Both the position numbers and the translations under genes were made by a program. A stretch of 64,000 nt of DNA from Hygrophila difformis (Eukaryota; Streptophyta; Magnoliopsida; Lamiales; Acanthaceae), in assembly GCA_030278955.1 (NCBI GenBank), contig JAOANR010000003.1:62076195-62140194 (forward strand). Direction: 5' to 3'. Shown here piece after piece: positions 1-10,783 of this stretch. The notes under the pieces are model-generated. The model made no database searches, was not told the DNA's origin, and worked only from the letters and a program-made list of their open reading frames with translations. Every line of letters starts with the position of its first letter. Position 1 is the first letter of the stretch.

Positions 1-14
1 CGGAGGGAGTATAA
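1..14. repeat. MITE terminus in expansin intron 1
   Basis: The first bases read cggagggagtata, the right-hand terminus of the Stowaway-like MITEs found many times elsewhere in the window. The body lies outside. Confidence 0.5.
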
Positions 15-75
15 TGTTTACTGTGCAAATGTTAACATCATTAAATTACAAAGGAAGTACTACTGACATGCATAC

Positions 76-229
76 CCATAGTAGCAGAGGCTGTCTCGTC
101 GCCATAGAAGGTCGCATAAGCGAACTTCCAAGATGCCGGCGTGGAGTAGCCCCCAGCGGATGCTTTGCCTTTGCCAACTGTAGTAGCTAAGGCAAGTGTC
201 AGGAAGAGAATGAGGACGACAGAAGCCAT
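76..229 (-). CDS. Expansin A-like, first exon only (partial)
   Basis: Expansins loosen the cell wall without hydrolysing it. This is the first coding exon of a minus-strand gene whose remainder lies left of the window. The ATG is at 229-227; an upstream in-frame alternative start at 277 is not ATG and precedes no signal-like sequence. The 51 readable residues begin with a hydrophobic signal peptide (about residues 2-22) and end in SWKFAYATFYGDETASATM, which matches the expansin start motif AxATFYGxxxASxTMG. The exon ends inside the Gly codon at 76, followed by the donor G|GTATGC at 75, where EXPA genes usually have intron 1. A TATA-like TATATATGG lies at 290-282. The intron holds a MITE end at 1-14. 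The subfamily cannot be told from one exon. Confidence 0.75.
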
Positions 230-281
230 GAGTTTGTTCGAGTTCGTACATAGGAATTCCCGTGTACGGACTTGCAATCCC

Positions 282-290
282 CATATATAT
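282..290 (-). promoter_or_regulatory. TATA box of the expansin gene
   Basis: TATATATGG read on the minus strand, about 53 bases before the ATG at 229. The position fits a short leader. Confidence 0.45.
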
Positions 291-849
291 TGAGGTTTGT
301 AGGTTATTAGTTTAAGGTTGATTGGTTGGTAGTTAATGTTCCAGACGTGACCTTCACTAACAAGTTGGGTTGACTTTGTAAGTCAAAATTAAGAGAATTT
401 AGATTTTTTTAGATTAGATAATTCGTTCATCCTACTAATAATAAGAAGTCTCCAAGTCAAACATTTGCTTGCCCAGGCTAAAATGAATTACATGAAGACG
501 TGGAAGGAGGTCAGGATTCAGGAAGGTTGGTGATTGTTTAAGATCAAGAAACGTTTGTTGAATCTTAAGTGCTGCTATATATACCCAAATTAATCCCAAA
601 AATTGCTTGTGAGGATGTGGAATTGTAGTAACCCCACCGTCCCACGATTATTATGTACTCCATAGTTACTACATTTAGTCTGTAAAACTAGTTTCTGCAC
701 AAGTGGAGAAAATTCTTTCGGAAGACAAACACTGACCACAAATGGTGTCATATACCGAGAAGGGCATTTTCTCAGTAAAGTCCGAGGGTGTGGGTGTTTT
801 GTAAAATAGATCATTTAGGTATTTCAATATTACTTTTGGGTTACAAAAT
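291..849. other. Upstream region of the expansin gene
   Basis: No gene, known repeat or RNA recognised. It is probably promoter and intergenic sequence between the expansin start and the TRIM element. Confidence 0.4.
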
Positions 850-1457
850 TGTTGGGTTTATCCCACATCGGTTATAATGGTTCCCCATTACTACCTTATA
901 TGGATTGAGAGCAACTCTACATATCACCAATTGGTTTTAGGTGTGAGCCTCCCATCCATGAATTTCTACATGGTATCAGAGCTATGGTTGCCCGGGTTGG
1001 GTATATTTGATCCTGAATTTGAATTTGAATTTAATTTCGAGATGATATCATCTCGAGGGGAGGGTGTTGGGTTTATCCCACATCCATTATAATGGTTCCC
1101 CATTACTACCTTATATGGATTGAGAGCAACTCTTTGGGTTTATCCCACATCCATTATAATGGTTCCCCATTACTACCTTATATGGATTGAGAGCAACTCT
1201 ACCTATCACAAATTGGTTTTAGGGTTGGGTATATTTGATCCTGAATTTGAATTTGAATTTAATTTCGAGATGATATCATCTCGAGGGGAGGGTGTTGGGT
1301 TTATCCCACATCCATTATAATGGTTCCCCATTACTACCTTATATGGATTGAGAGCAACTCTTTGGGTTTATCCCACATCCATTATAATGGTTCCCCATTA
1401 CTACCTTATATGGATTGAGAGCAACTCTACCTATCACCAATTGGTTTTAGGTCTACA
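850..1457 (+). mobile_element. TRIM retroelement, rearranged, with 5-bp target duplication
   Basis: A terminal-repeat retrotransposon in miniature. The first LTR (850-970, 121 bp) starts TGTTGGG and ends CTACA. Directly behind it is the primer-binding site TGGTATCAGAGC (971-982), complementary to the 3' end of initiator tRNA-Met. A 94-bp non-coding interior follows, then a polypurine tract GAGGGGAGGG (1055-1064). From there LTR and interior segments recur: partial LTRs start at 1065, 1134, 1293 and 1362, and a second interior with its polypurine tract lies between about 1225 and 1292 and has lost the primer site. The last LTR ends CTACA at 1457. AAAAT stands on both sides (845-849 and 1458-1462), a perfect 5-bp duplication. 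There is no coding capacity, so movement would depend on a helper element. Confidence 0.85.
971..982 (+). other. tRNA-iMet primer-binding site of the TRIM
   Basis: TGGTATCAGAGC directly follows the LTR end, the usual plant LTR-element priming site. It occurs once in the element; the second unit has lost it. Confidence 0.8.
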
Positions 1458-1462
1458 AAAAT

Positions 1463-2206
1463 ACATACACGCATCAATAATTCTCATTGAATAATGTGTA
1501 CAAAAAAATGAGAAAAAGGAAGTAAGTGTTAAACCTTAATTCTCATTACATATCCAGCCTCTCAAACATGTTTCGAAAAGGGGATTTGACCATTTGTACA
1601 TGTGTCGTTTTTTTTATTTTTTCATGAGTTTCATCCATCTGCCAAACTTGTAACAAGCATAGTTGTCATGATAAAAATGTTGATTAGATCAGACTTTTGA
1701 AGAAGCACGCATGAATGCACGAGTCTCTTCTTTTTTTTTTCCATGTGGATAAATTTTAGCATCAAAGGCTATTTTTTTTTAAGTGTATAGTAAATGTCTG
1801 TTAATGTGTATGTTGGTGTTTTGGTTAGGGTGGCTCCGAATTCCAATGTAAGTCCAAAATGCTGGTGAGGTACCAGAAATATGAACTAAAAATAGATGAT
1901 CTTCACTTTACCAGCTGCAACATTGAAAAGCCAATGGTACTTTGTCCTTTGCTCAAAGCTTACTTTTCTCAAGCATATAAGGCCATGACCATCTCCTGAC
2001 CATTTCCTTCCTGCTGTCTTTAATGTCAACTTAGTTCTATCCTCTAGGCAGACAGATGACTTGGAAATTTATTCTATTTTTTATAATAACATTGATGTAT
2101 GTCATAAATACAAAAAATATGCCCATCCATATTTCATCTCAACAGTATACGAAAGAAATTGCTGAACAGAAAAGAGCTAGAAAACTTGCATGAAGAATAG
2201 CTGTAA
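1463..2206. other. Intergenic, 3' flank of UTP7
   Basis: No gene recognised. The sequence is moderately AT-rich with short T tracts. The part nearest 2206 must contain the UTP7 3' untranslated region. Confidence 0.4.
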
Positions 2207-5037
2207 TCATGATGTGGAAAGCTTCTTTCCCTTCCTAGTAAACCGCTGTAGAGACTTGGGAAGTTGAGTTTCTTCTTCACTACTTGTCTTCCGCTTCTTC
2301 TGCAATTTATCATCATCATCTCCTCTAGCTTGTTGCTCCAAGAAAGGCCTCTTGGCTTTCACTAAAGCTTCTTGCTTCTTCTTTGCCACCTTGCTGGGCT
2401 TGTTCCTGCCTTTTGTTTTCTTTTTGAAAGAAATTTCCCTGGCAGCTTCCACAGCAGATTCCATGTCTGCTTCCCGTTCCTGCTTGGTGGGCTTTTCCTT
2501 CTTCCTGTTAGGCTTTACTGAGCCAATCTTTGATGGATCCAGCATCACTGACTCAGGTGGAAGTTTGTCCAGAAGTGATTGCACTTCCCTCTCATTTCTC
2601 TGTTTTTTTGTCTCAAATGGGTTTGCAACCCATGTATCGAAGTTTGGCTCACCAGAACCAGGAATGAGTATGGAAGACCAACCCATCGAATGTCCAATGC
2701 CCAAAACATCTTCGTAGGGCCTAAACGACACTTTATTTATTTGGTAACCCTTGACCATAGAATGACTCATGTAACGGCTGTATTCTTGCGATCCAGACGA
2801 ATCACCCAATACCTGCACGAATGACCCAGTGGCAGTAGCAAGCAAACCTTTCTGACTGAAGTCCATGGTTACAGCATGGCCAGGTATTGTTTGGAGTACT
2901 TCATACTTCCTCAAATCCCAAAGCTTTATTTTCCTTTCCATTCCAGAAGTTGCCATGAGATGGCCATTTGAGTGAAATGCCAAAGCTGTTACAGGCCCCT
3001 GATGACAAAGCATCTTGACGCGTCGAGCTCGAGCAGCACTGGCAGGCTCCCACATGCTCACAGTACCATCAGAATGGCCAACACCTACAACACTATTGTA
3101 AGGATGAACCTCCATGGTATCAGAGCAGCCCCGACCAGTTTGAAAGTTGCCCACCATCACTCCTGTTGTAATGTCTTGGTAATGAAGCCGCCCACGTTCG
3201 TTTATGGACGTTATGAGGAAATGCTTGTCCAAAAACTGTAGTTTCCTCACAGCACCATGTTTCTGAAATGTAAAGCAAATTTGAGGTTTATACATCGAAA
3301 GACCAGAACATTCCATTCAGTTGAGATGGAAGTTGTATAAGCTCATTGCACTTCATTAGCTCAAAAATTATCAGAATATCCAATTAATGCTTCAATCTCT
3401 ATAGTTTATTCTCAATTACTGTGAAAAAAAAAATGTAAAAAACACAATAGCAAAAAGACAGCACTGACCTTCAGGCAATGCAACTCCGTACCATTGTCGC
3501 CATAAATATACACATACCTGTGAGATTTAAGTAAACCAGTTAAACACCATGCGCCAACTTTTTCCATTCTGTTCTATCTGAATCAAGACAGAATGTTCTT
3601 TCGATTGGGCAATTGGAACATCCATTGGTCATCAGCTTGATAATCGCTACAGTAGCCACTTTTCATTTGATTTAAAAATAAATAAATAAAATAGAGAGAA
3701 AGGAATAAAGCACCCACTTGTTTTGGGCAGCAGCAAAAAACTTCTCGTTGTGCAAAAATATCACATCACGAACTGTTTCTCTAACCTTGAACAACAAATT
3801 ATAACTTTAGATATGCACATAAAAAATAACAGATTAATATGGAATAACTGTAATACATTGAGATTAGAGAAAACATTGATATAGCAAGAGTTCAGGACAC
3901 GACAAATTACAATAAACCATGACAATAACTGGAAACAATCGCAGAAAAGGAATGCAACGGTACCTGAAGTTCCTTAACAAGGTCCATATTTTTCATGTCC
4001 ATAAGGGCCACATGGCCTTTCCTTCCACCAGCTACCATATATCGACCACTCATGCTGAAGTCCAAAGTATAAGGTCCAAAATCTGGCATTAAAAGCATGT
4101 TTTACGTACAAGAAAAATCCAGATAGCTTTTATCTAAGATAAAATTCAAGTGAACGGAAGTAGAGATTAGGCCTGAACCTGGTAAGACAATGTCGTATTG
4201 TTTTCTCAAACTAAGGAAGTCCACTTCAGCAGCAATTGCATCTTGTTTAATTCTCCAAGTCTTTTCAATACCCTCAGCTTCCAAATAACCACCTTCACTT
4301 GGCATAAGCCACTAAAAAGGTAAAAAGACGACAAAACCTCAGTGGTTATATTTGAATTCGTTTTTGTGTGTGTTAACAATCAAAAGTCGCACATCTATAG
4401 AGTTCTCCAACATAGAAAACTAAGAATATTTTCTCTCTTGCATATACATAAACATTCAAAATTCAATACTTAAATGATTAAACAAGTAAAATCATCACTA
4501 ATGCATCCTTTTGCACGAACATCAGACAAAACAGAATCCTGCATAACAATTTTCATTCATTTCACCATTAAAACGTTAGACCAAACCTACATATTAGGTT
4601 TGACCCAAATCAAATCTCTGACAATGCAAAAGAGCTAAAAACCAGTAAAATCACACATCTAAAAAAAAATACTCCATATAAAAATAAACGCCCACCTTCT
4701 CTACTTTGGCAGCTGCTTGTGCGGATTTCACATACAATTCCTCCCGGACAGCTAGCTGACCTTTCAATTTTTTATCTTCTAGAACCTGGGGAAGAGAAAC
4801 AGAAATTGCCATTACAAACTCCAAATAAAGAAAATCAGATGTACTAGTAATCCTAATCAATCCCACGGCGGGAAAAGGGGGAGGAAACATTACCCCCAAA
4901 TTGGCAGCTTCGCCTCTTTGATACTTTTTTACTTTCATATCGTCCTCTTCAGAGACCCCAAGTGAGTCTGGCTTGGTGTCATTGGCCATTTTCAAATTTG
5001 TTATTTCTCTATGCTTACTCTTCGCCTTTACGGCCAT
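2207..5037 (-). CDS. UTP7: U3 snoRNA-associated protein 7 / WDR46 homologue (UTP7)
   Basis: UTP7 (BING4/WDR46) is a WD-repeat part of the small-subunit processome that matures 18S rRNA in the nucleolus. Coding exons on the minus strand: 5037-4894, 4785-4696, 4311-4179, 4082-3964, 3785-3718, 3517-3469 and 3262-2207. All borders are GT-AG, phases agree, and the total is 552 residues, close to the family's roughly 540. Recognisable stretches are WLMPSEGGYLEAEGIEKTWR, DFGPYTLDFSMSGRYMVAGG and QNKYVYIYGD. In the last exon WD repeats (HSDGTVSMWEP, HLMATSGMERKIKLWDL) are followed by the BING4 C-terminal domain (YEDVLGIGHSMGWSSILIPG) and a Lys-rich nucleolar-type tail. The start ATG at 5037 is preceded by an in-frame non-ATG extension that I reject. 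The promoter and exon 1 were duplicated to 10784-11296. Confidence 0.95.
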
Positions 5038-5570
5038 TCCTCTAGGGTAGAAATCCAAAAACCTTATAATCCAAATTTACACATTCCAATTAAATTTTAC
5101 AGTAAACAGATAACACTGAAGCTACTAAAAAAACACAGAACATAAGGTATGTTTCTTCCGTACGCTCACGTTTCGCTCAAATAACTAAACCGAGACGACA
5201 GCAAATTTAATGAAACAGAGAGTTAGGGAAGATAGCATACCTGATGATGCCTACAATTAATCAAACTATTAAAAGAGCAGAGGCGCAACTATGGGCAGGC
5301 GGATGCACAGAAACGACACGACAACGAGCAGGTGACAACCATGCACAATATCGGGCGAGCGGCAAAGGCGGATCCTTTTGATGGGGAGGGCAAGCAGAGG
5401 TGGAGCCGTAGGGGTGGAAATAGGCTTCGCGGGCTTTGGTCTGGTTAGGTTTGAACTGGCAAATGGGCCACGCTTAGGTTTCAAATGGCATAGGCTACAT
5501 GGATTTTTTAAATAAATAGGTTAGCTTTAATTTTTTTTAAATATGTTAAAGCCTATTTTTTTTGTCGAAG

Positions 5571-5736
5571 GATCTGCATATTGGGCCTAAAACTAATCCC
5601 TCGAAGATCTGTATGGCATGGCCGGTGTTTCTCTCAAAGCATTTTTTTGTTTTTTTGCATACACAAAGCGTGAATCCGAGATCTTGCTTAAGCGACTAGA
5701 GCCCCAAAACACTCAAGCCAACTAATGTTGTCTGTT
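5571..5736 (-). repeat. tRNA-derived SINE (family 1)
   Basis: On the minus strand the stretch reads agttggcttgagtg, then cgcttaagcaag, then a degenerate B box, then gtgtatgcaaaaaa. The same order occurs at 17965-18118 and 21415-21550. It belongs to the insertion cluster upstream of UTP7. Confidence 0.6.
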
Positions 5737-6169
5737 GGTACTGTTTAAACCTATTTTAAAAAATTAAGTTAAAATTTTTATTTATATATATCCAAATATA
5801 TTTGTAAGGTTGTACTTTTGATTAAAGTTGCGACGACGTCCCAGTTGGCCACCACATCCATCAATCCAATTTCCTCCGCCATCTCGAACATTATTACAGC
5901 AAATCCCAATCAATCCTCATCCAGCTTTACACATCCATCGGCGGCGTGAAGAATAATATATCAGTTTTCCATCCTTCCTACCCATTTTAACTCTTTCAGG
6001 GCAGGGCAGTAGGTCTCTTAATATTTGCCACCCGTTCCAAAGATTTCCCAAAGATGTTGGACACTCCACCACAGAGAATCAATGTCCCTTATCTGGTCTA
6101 GCAAACACCGTAGAGAATCCATTCACACCATACTGTTCAAATACTTACAAGATATAGTCATATTTTAAG

Positions 6170-6522
6170 TAGCGGCGTCAATTTGGACATGAACCCGAAA
6201 AAACAAACCGGACCGACATGAAAAATTTCAGGTTTGGGTTTAGTCATTTTGGGTTTTTTCCAAATCAGGTCGACCCGAAACTCGACCTGAAATATTATTC
6301 GACCTGCTCAACCTGACACGAACACGACCCGAAACCTTAAATTTTGCCAATTTTGGCTATAACCCGAAAAAACGAACCTGAACGACACGAAAAATTTCAG
6401 GTTTGGGTTTAGTCATTTTGGGTTTTTCCCAAATCAGGTCGACCCGAAACCCGACCTGAAATATTAAACAACCTGATCAACCCGACACGAACACGACCTG
6501 AAACCTGAAATTGACACCCCTA
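6170..6522. mobile_element. Non-autonomous DNA element with internal tandem duplication
   Basis: The ends are roughly inverted: gcgtcaattt on the left and aaattgacacccc on the right. Inside, a unit of about 170 bp beginning near aacccgaaaaaac is present twice (about 6190-6350 and 6361-6515) with few differences. A clear target duplication was not found. Confidence 0.5.
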
Positions 6523-6606
6523 ATTTTGACCCAACTGTTCGAACCATATATTCACACCAATGCCTACCATCCTTTTTGATTAACCTGCATCATATATCCC
6601 TCTAAG

Positions 6607-6979
6607 CAGTGGCTGTACTAGTATATAACCAGGGTGGTCAGCTGACCACCCTGAAATTTTTTTTAAAAAAAAATAATAATTTTTTTCTTATATTTTTTAT
6701 TTTTAATGTAAAAATAATATTAGTAATATATAAACCCCAATTTTAATAAATAAGTCATTTTTTCTTAATTTTTTTTCATTCTTTCTCTAATTCCAAACAT
6801 TCCTTGTATATTTTGAGCTCTCACACACCTTTGCCGACACATAAGACAGTCTTTCAAAAAAAAAAAAAAACTTCATCTTAATTATCTTACCCAACAGTAA
6901 CAAAACATATTACATGGAACGGATAAAAAATTAACTAAATTTTTTACCACCCTGGATCGAATTTCTAGTTCTGCCACTG
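6607..6979. mobile_element. hAT-type MITE with 8-bp target duplication
   Basis: A 373-bp element with termini CAGTGGC and GCCACTG; similarity continues inward to the ccagggtggt motif on each side. It is flanked by perfect CCTCTAAG at 6599-6606 and 6980-6987. An 8-bp duplication and CA-type termini are typical of the hAT superfamily. It has no open frame. Confidence 0.85.
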
Positions 6980-7134
6980 CCTCTAAGAACCAAGAACCTT
7001 ACTCCAGAGACACAGAGCCCAATGACAGTCAAATAGAGCATGTTTCCAATTATCTTCTGCCACCCGGCATATCATGCACAACGGATTCGGTTTCATTTTT
7101 CATATAAGATCAAATTAATAATTACTTCTACTTA

Positions 7135-7135
7135 A

Positions 7136-7190
<55 letters not shown>

Positions 7191-7191
7191 T
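7135..7191. repeat. (AAT)n microsatellite
   Basis: An almost pure trinucleotide run of about 18 units. Confidence 0.9.
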
Positions 7192-7234
7192 TGCATATTC
7201 CTATACAAGACTAACAATAATGATAAATAGGTGG

Positions 7235-7439
7235 GGATGAGGGCTTAGCCAAATTGGTTAAGCCCCGGAACCTTTAGGTTGGGGGTTCGATTCCCCATCT
7301 CGCGCCCTATCCCTTCATGCCTAATAGGCTTTCAAAATAGTCTAAGCCTAGCCTATTTATATACTACTTTTTGGCCTGGTCCGACCTTCAGTAGGCTAGG
7401 CCATAAGCCTCTATTGATAGCCTAACTTATTCTCATCCC
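7235..7439 (+). repeat. SINE- or MITE-like insertion with tRNA B box
   Basis: TAGGTGG occurs at 7228-7234 and again at 7440-7446, directly flanking the segment. The left part resembles a tRNA promoter: tagccaaattgg as A box and GGTTCGATTCC as B box. The right half is rich in taggcct/aggcta motifs and ends ctcatccc, loosely inverted to the left start ggatgag. It could be a SINE or a MITE that captured one. Confidence 0.5.
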
Positions 7440-7446
7440 TAGGTGG

Positions 7447-8440
7447 AGGCAATGGCAACAGAACGGACCTTGAGAGATGCGGAAAACCCTAAATCCTTTT
7501 TATCTTCATGGGCGGAAATTTATAGATGAGTTGTATACAAAATTACTCTGAATAATTTTGTGGCTTGTGTTCGTATTAATAATAATTTTTATTATAGTAT
7601 AAATGTATTTATATAGTATAATATTAAATTACTAATTAATCAATAAATTAAATTAAATATTCAAATCTACTAACAATTTAAAAAGAATTATTTTCGGTAT
7701 TAAATAAATAATGATGTAATATTTTGAAACTTTAACGGATTTCGTATGTATGGGATATTTTTCAATTGTTATATTAGTAGATGTGTATTTTGTGTCGAAT
7801 TGTTATATTATGTAAAGAATATAAATATCATTTCATCATATTTTAAAAATTCAAAATAAAAGTAGTATATTTTCATATAATGACGTTGCTCAAATGAATA
7901 AAATTATGTCTCTGAAATGAATACTTATACTCATAATTTTATGCTAAAATGCATAGACAATCTCGTTGAAATGTACTCCCCGTTCCTTTATAATTGTAAC
8001 ATTTAAGTACTTCACGCAATCCAATATACATTTTTAACGCTTAATATATCAAATTGTGTAAAAGTATATGTTAAAAAATTGAAACAAAAGTACTGAATGA
8101 ATGGTAAGGACAATTTATTTGTTACAATTTTAAAGAAAAGGATGGAGTATAAATTATGTCACTGAATTGTATAGATTATGTCACTATTGTAAGTTTTTGT
8201 CGCTGGAATTTAAAGGTCAGGTTGTTGAAAATTACAATGAATTTCAAATATCTATAACTTTCTCAAATGAACTCGAATTTTGAATTTCCAAATGCATAAA
8301 TAGCATATTTTCAAAGAATTGATGACATGACATCCATTATGAAGTAGAATATGTTAAAATTGTAAACTATTAGGTGTTATTTATAAATTTAAAAAGTAAT
8401 ATAAAATAATATATCAAATAAAATATGTGAGGAATATTCT
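7447..8440. other. Old UTP7 distal promoter remnant and AT-rich intergenic DNA
   Basis: About 7447-7500 resembles 11240-11296 (gcggaaaaccct and neighbouring bases) and seems to be the displaced far end of the UTP7 upstream region. The rest is AT-rich and non-coding except for the MITE at 7974-8152. Confidence 0.4.
7974..8152. repeat. Stowaway-like MITE, internally deleted
   Basis: Starts near ctccccgttcc and ends ggatggagta. It has the cgcaatccaat block of the common family but lacks its agacgaatc core. Confidence 0.5.
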
Positions 8441-8524
8441 TTGACCATGCAGAGATCTAGATCTAGATTGGAGATGCTTACTATAGTGTATTATAGCTCT
8501 TGTAAAAATGGAGCATATATTGGA

Positions 8525-9038
8525 ATGGCCTTAAAAATGATGCAAAAACTAGTGTTCCAAAGCTTCAATATAAATTCCATTGAGTTGGATTGCAGGACAA
8601 TCACAATATGTATGGATCCCACAAGCACAATAATTTCGATTCCACATATGTTTAATAAAAGAAAAGATAAAATACACACACACACATAAAATGTAATGGG
8701 CGTGGGCATGGCTAACCACAGAGAAAGGGTAACAAAACACACTCAAAATGCTACTTCCACCTTATTCTAGGGTGTGCTGTGTCTGTGTGCATATGATCCA
8801 GATTGACACAACCACACTACAGACTACACACTACACACTATGGTATATTACCAAGCAGCTTCTTAATTTGGTAAATATGAACTTTTCAGGCTCTGGTCGA
8901 GGGATTCTTCCAGGCTCTGTTACAGCAATGTAACTGCTATAGGGCTCCTCAAGAGTGCTCGGGAGAAGTCCACTTCAGAAAGACTTGCCTTGAACCACCG
9001 TTCCATTCCCAATGGAGGTCCTTCGGGTGAATGTCACG
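8525..9038 (-). pseudogene. Subtilase 3'-end remnant and flank (tandem duplicate)
   Basis: This matches 13808-14265, the 3' end and downstream flank of the intact subtilase, at high identity. Shared strings include ccattgagttggattgcagg and ggatcccacaagcacaataa. Only about the last 110 bases of the coding sequence remain (about 8930-9038), with small indels, so no product is possible. It marks one end of an old tandem duplication. Confidence 0.75.
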
Positions 9039-9339
9039 AATGAACCTTTCAAAAGGATCAAATGAAGAGCTCAATTACTTTACATCTCCACGTAAATCCT
9101 ACCTTTAAGTTCAAAAGAGCAAAATTGAAACAAAGCAGAAACAGGACAATCCAAAATTGATTCCTTGAGATTAGGAACTGTTATTGATCAAGTACACACC
9201 ATACACTCAGTTATTGGTGTAAACCAAATAATGTTTTTACGCAATCCGGGTTCTAAAATAATGCTTCAAAAGCCTGCAGAGCAAACAGCGTTGAACGCTC
9301 TTGTATCTCCACTGCTAAGAGATGATCTCAGACAAACCT

Positions 9340-9907
9340 TCAGTCTGAACCAACATCAACGCCTTTCTCCTTGAGGAATTCCTTAGCTTCAATAATATCC
9401 TATTACGCAAGATAAAATGATTTGATATTCAGTATTCATGAACAAAACACGAAGATTAACTTTAACAAACCCATATTGACATTCTTTCCCAACCTTAAAC
9501 CTCACAGTTGTAAATCAAACCAATGCAACGCAACATCACATTTTATGGATGCAAAGAGGTAGGGATAAGAATCAAAATGCTCACTAACATTTTGTAGCAA
9601 AACAGCTTCGTGTGGGCAAGTAGGGAATTGCATCAGACCAACTCCAACCATTAGCAGACCATAGCATCCAAGCGATAAAATGAAGTAGATCGGCAGCTGT
9701 ATAAACAAGAAAATCAATGTAAATAACTGGAATGTGAATAAAGCATGTAGAAGCAAACACAAACAAATAAAGAATATTACAATTACAATAGGACAGAATG
9801 CTTACCAGCCAAGTATAGCTCTCAGGTAGTATTGACATTTGCAATAGGCTAATCCAAAAAGCTGATAGCGCCACCAGTAACGACAAGATCTTCAGAATGT
9901 GCTTCAT
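9340..9907 (-). CDS. DPM3: Dolichol-phosphate mannosyltransferase subunit 3
   Basis: DPM3 anchors and stabilises the DPM1 catalytic subunit in the ER membrane, where dolichol-phosphate mannose is made for N-glycans, GPI anchors and O-mannosylation. Minus-strand exons are 9907-9806, 9696-9589 and 9399-9340, with GT-AG borders and matching phase. The product has 89 residues, the usual plant length. It opens MKHILKILSLLVALSAFW, has two hydrophobic segments (about 5-24 and 35-56) joined by SYTWLLPIYF, contains the very conserved GCYGLLMVGVGLMQFPTCP, and ends in a charged coiled segment EAKEFLKEKGVDVGSD that in this family binds DPM1. An inverted partial copy follows at 10430-10765. Confidence 0.95.
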
Positions 9908-10013
9908 TGTTTCTTAATGTTCCTCTTTGTATAGTTTCCCAGATTCTGTCTATGCAAAAAGTCATAAATTAAAATTGGATCACCTAATTGAAAACAAAGT
10001 ACGAGATAAACTA

Positions 10014-10406
10014 TTCAAGACACGGGCACTTAAGGAATCGCCCCAGGGAAAAAGTAGCCATACGTTAACATTGGTCCCATAGTTGAACACACTACCATCA
10101 AAATAGATAGCACATACGATGATAATTCAACATTGTATTCGGGAGGAGATATAAAGAAAGAAGAAATCCAAGGCTCTTAAGCACTCCTCCAAAACATAAT
10201 ATGGAAGCCTATACATTTCACTGAAGCATTCATCCCTGAAGCATGCTTACTAGTTTAAAAATGATAAAAATGTCCTGATCATGAATGAAATAAATATAAA
10301 AATGTTCTATCATGAATGAAATAAATATAGAAATGTCCTGATCAAAGGTTAAAGTATGGCTACTTTTTCCTTGGGGTGATTCCTTAAGTGCCCGTGTCTC
10401 GAATCT
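10014..10406. repeat. Inverted repeat, about 50-bp arms
   Basis: Left arm 10014-10064 and right arm 10356-10406 are reverse complements with about three mismatches (core acacgggcacttaaggaat). They enclose about 290 bp of non-coding DNA. It lies between DPM3 and its inverted partial copy. It could be a MITE or a relic of the inversion; no clear target duplication was seen. Confidence 0.6.
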
Positions 10407-10429
10407 TTATTTGCATCCCAGTTATTTAC

Positions 10430-10765
10430 ATTCATTTTCTTGTTTTATACAGCTGCATATCTACTTCATTGTATCGCTTGGATGCTATGGTCTGCTAATG
10501 GTTGGAGTTGGTCTGATGCAATTCCCTACTTGCCCACATGAAGTTGTTTTGCTAGAACAGGTTAGTGAACATTTTTATTCTTAGCCCTACCTCTTTGCAA
10601 TCCATGAAATGTGATGCTGTGTTGCATTGGTTTGATTTACAAGTGCAAGGTTTAAGGTTGGGAAAGAATGTCAATATGGGTTTGTTAAAGCTGATCTTTG
10701 TGTTTTGTCCCATGAATACTTAATATCAAATCATTTTCTTTTGCCTAATAGGATATTATTGAAGC
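10430..10765 (+). pseudogene. Inverted partial copy of DPM3 (exon 2, start of exon 3)
   Basis: The end of intron 1, all of exon 2 (10453-10560), intron 2 and the first 14 bases of exon 3 (10752-10765) are recognisable. Exon 2 is still open for all 36 codons and keeps GCYGLLMVGVGLMQFPTCP, with usable splice sites. Exon 3 runs after GATATTATTGAAGC into unrelated sequence and a stop. Exon 1 is absent, so no DPM3 can be made. Confidence 0.85.
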
Positions 10766-10783
10766 CAACAATTGTGCATAGAC

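Noticed and set aside
850..872. tcccacatcgg as an snRNA upstream element
   Set aside because: It is part of the TRIM LTR and no TATA box or snRNA follows at the right spacing.
2352..2717. 121-codon plus-strand frame
   Set aside because: It is antisense to the last UTP7 exon and has no family features.
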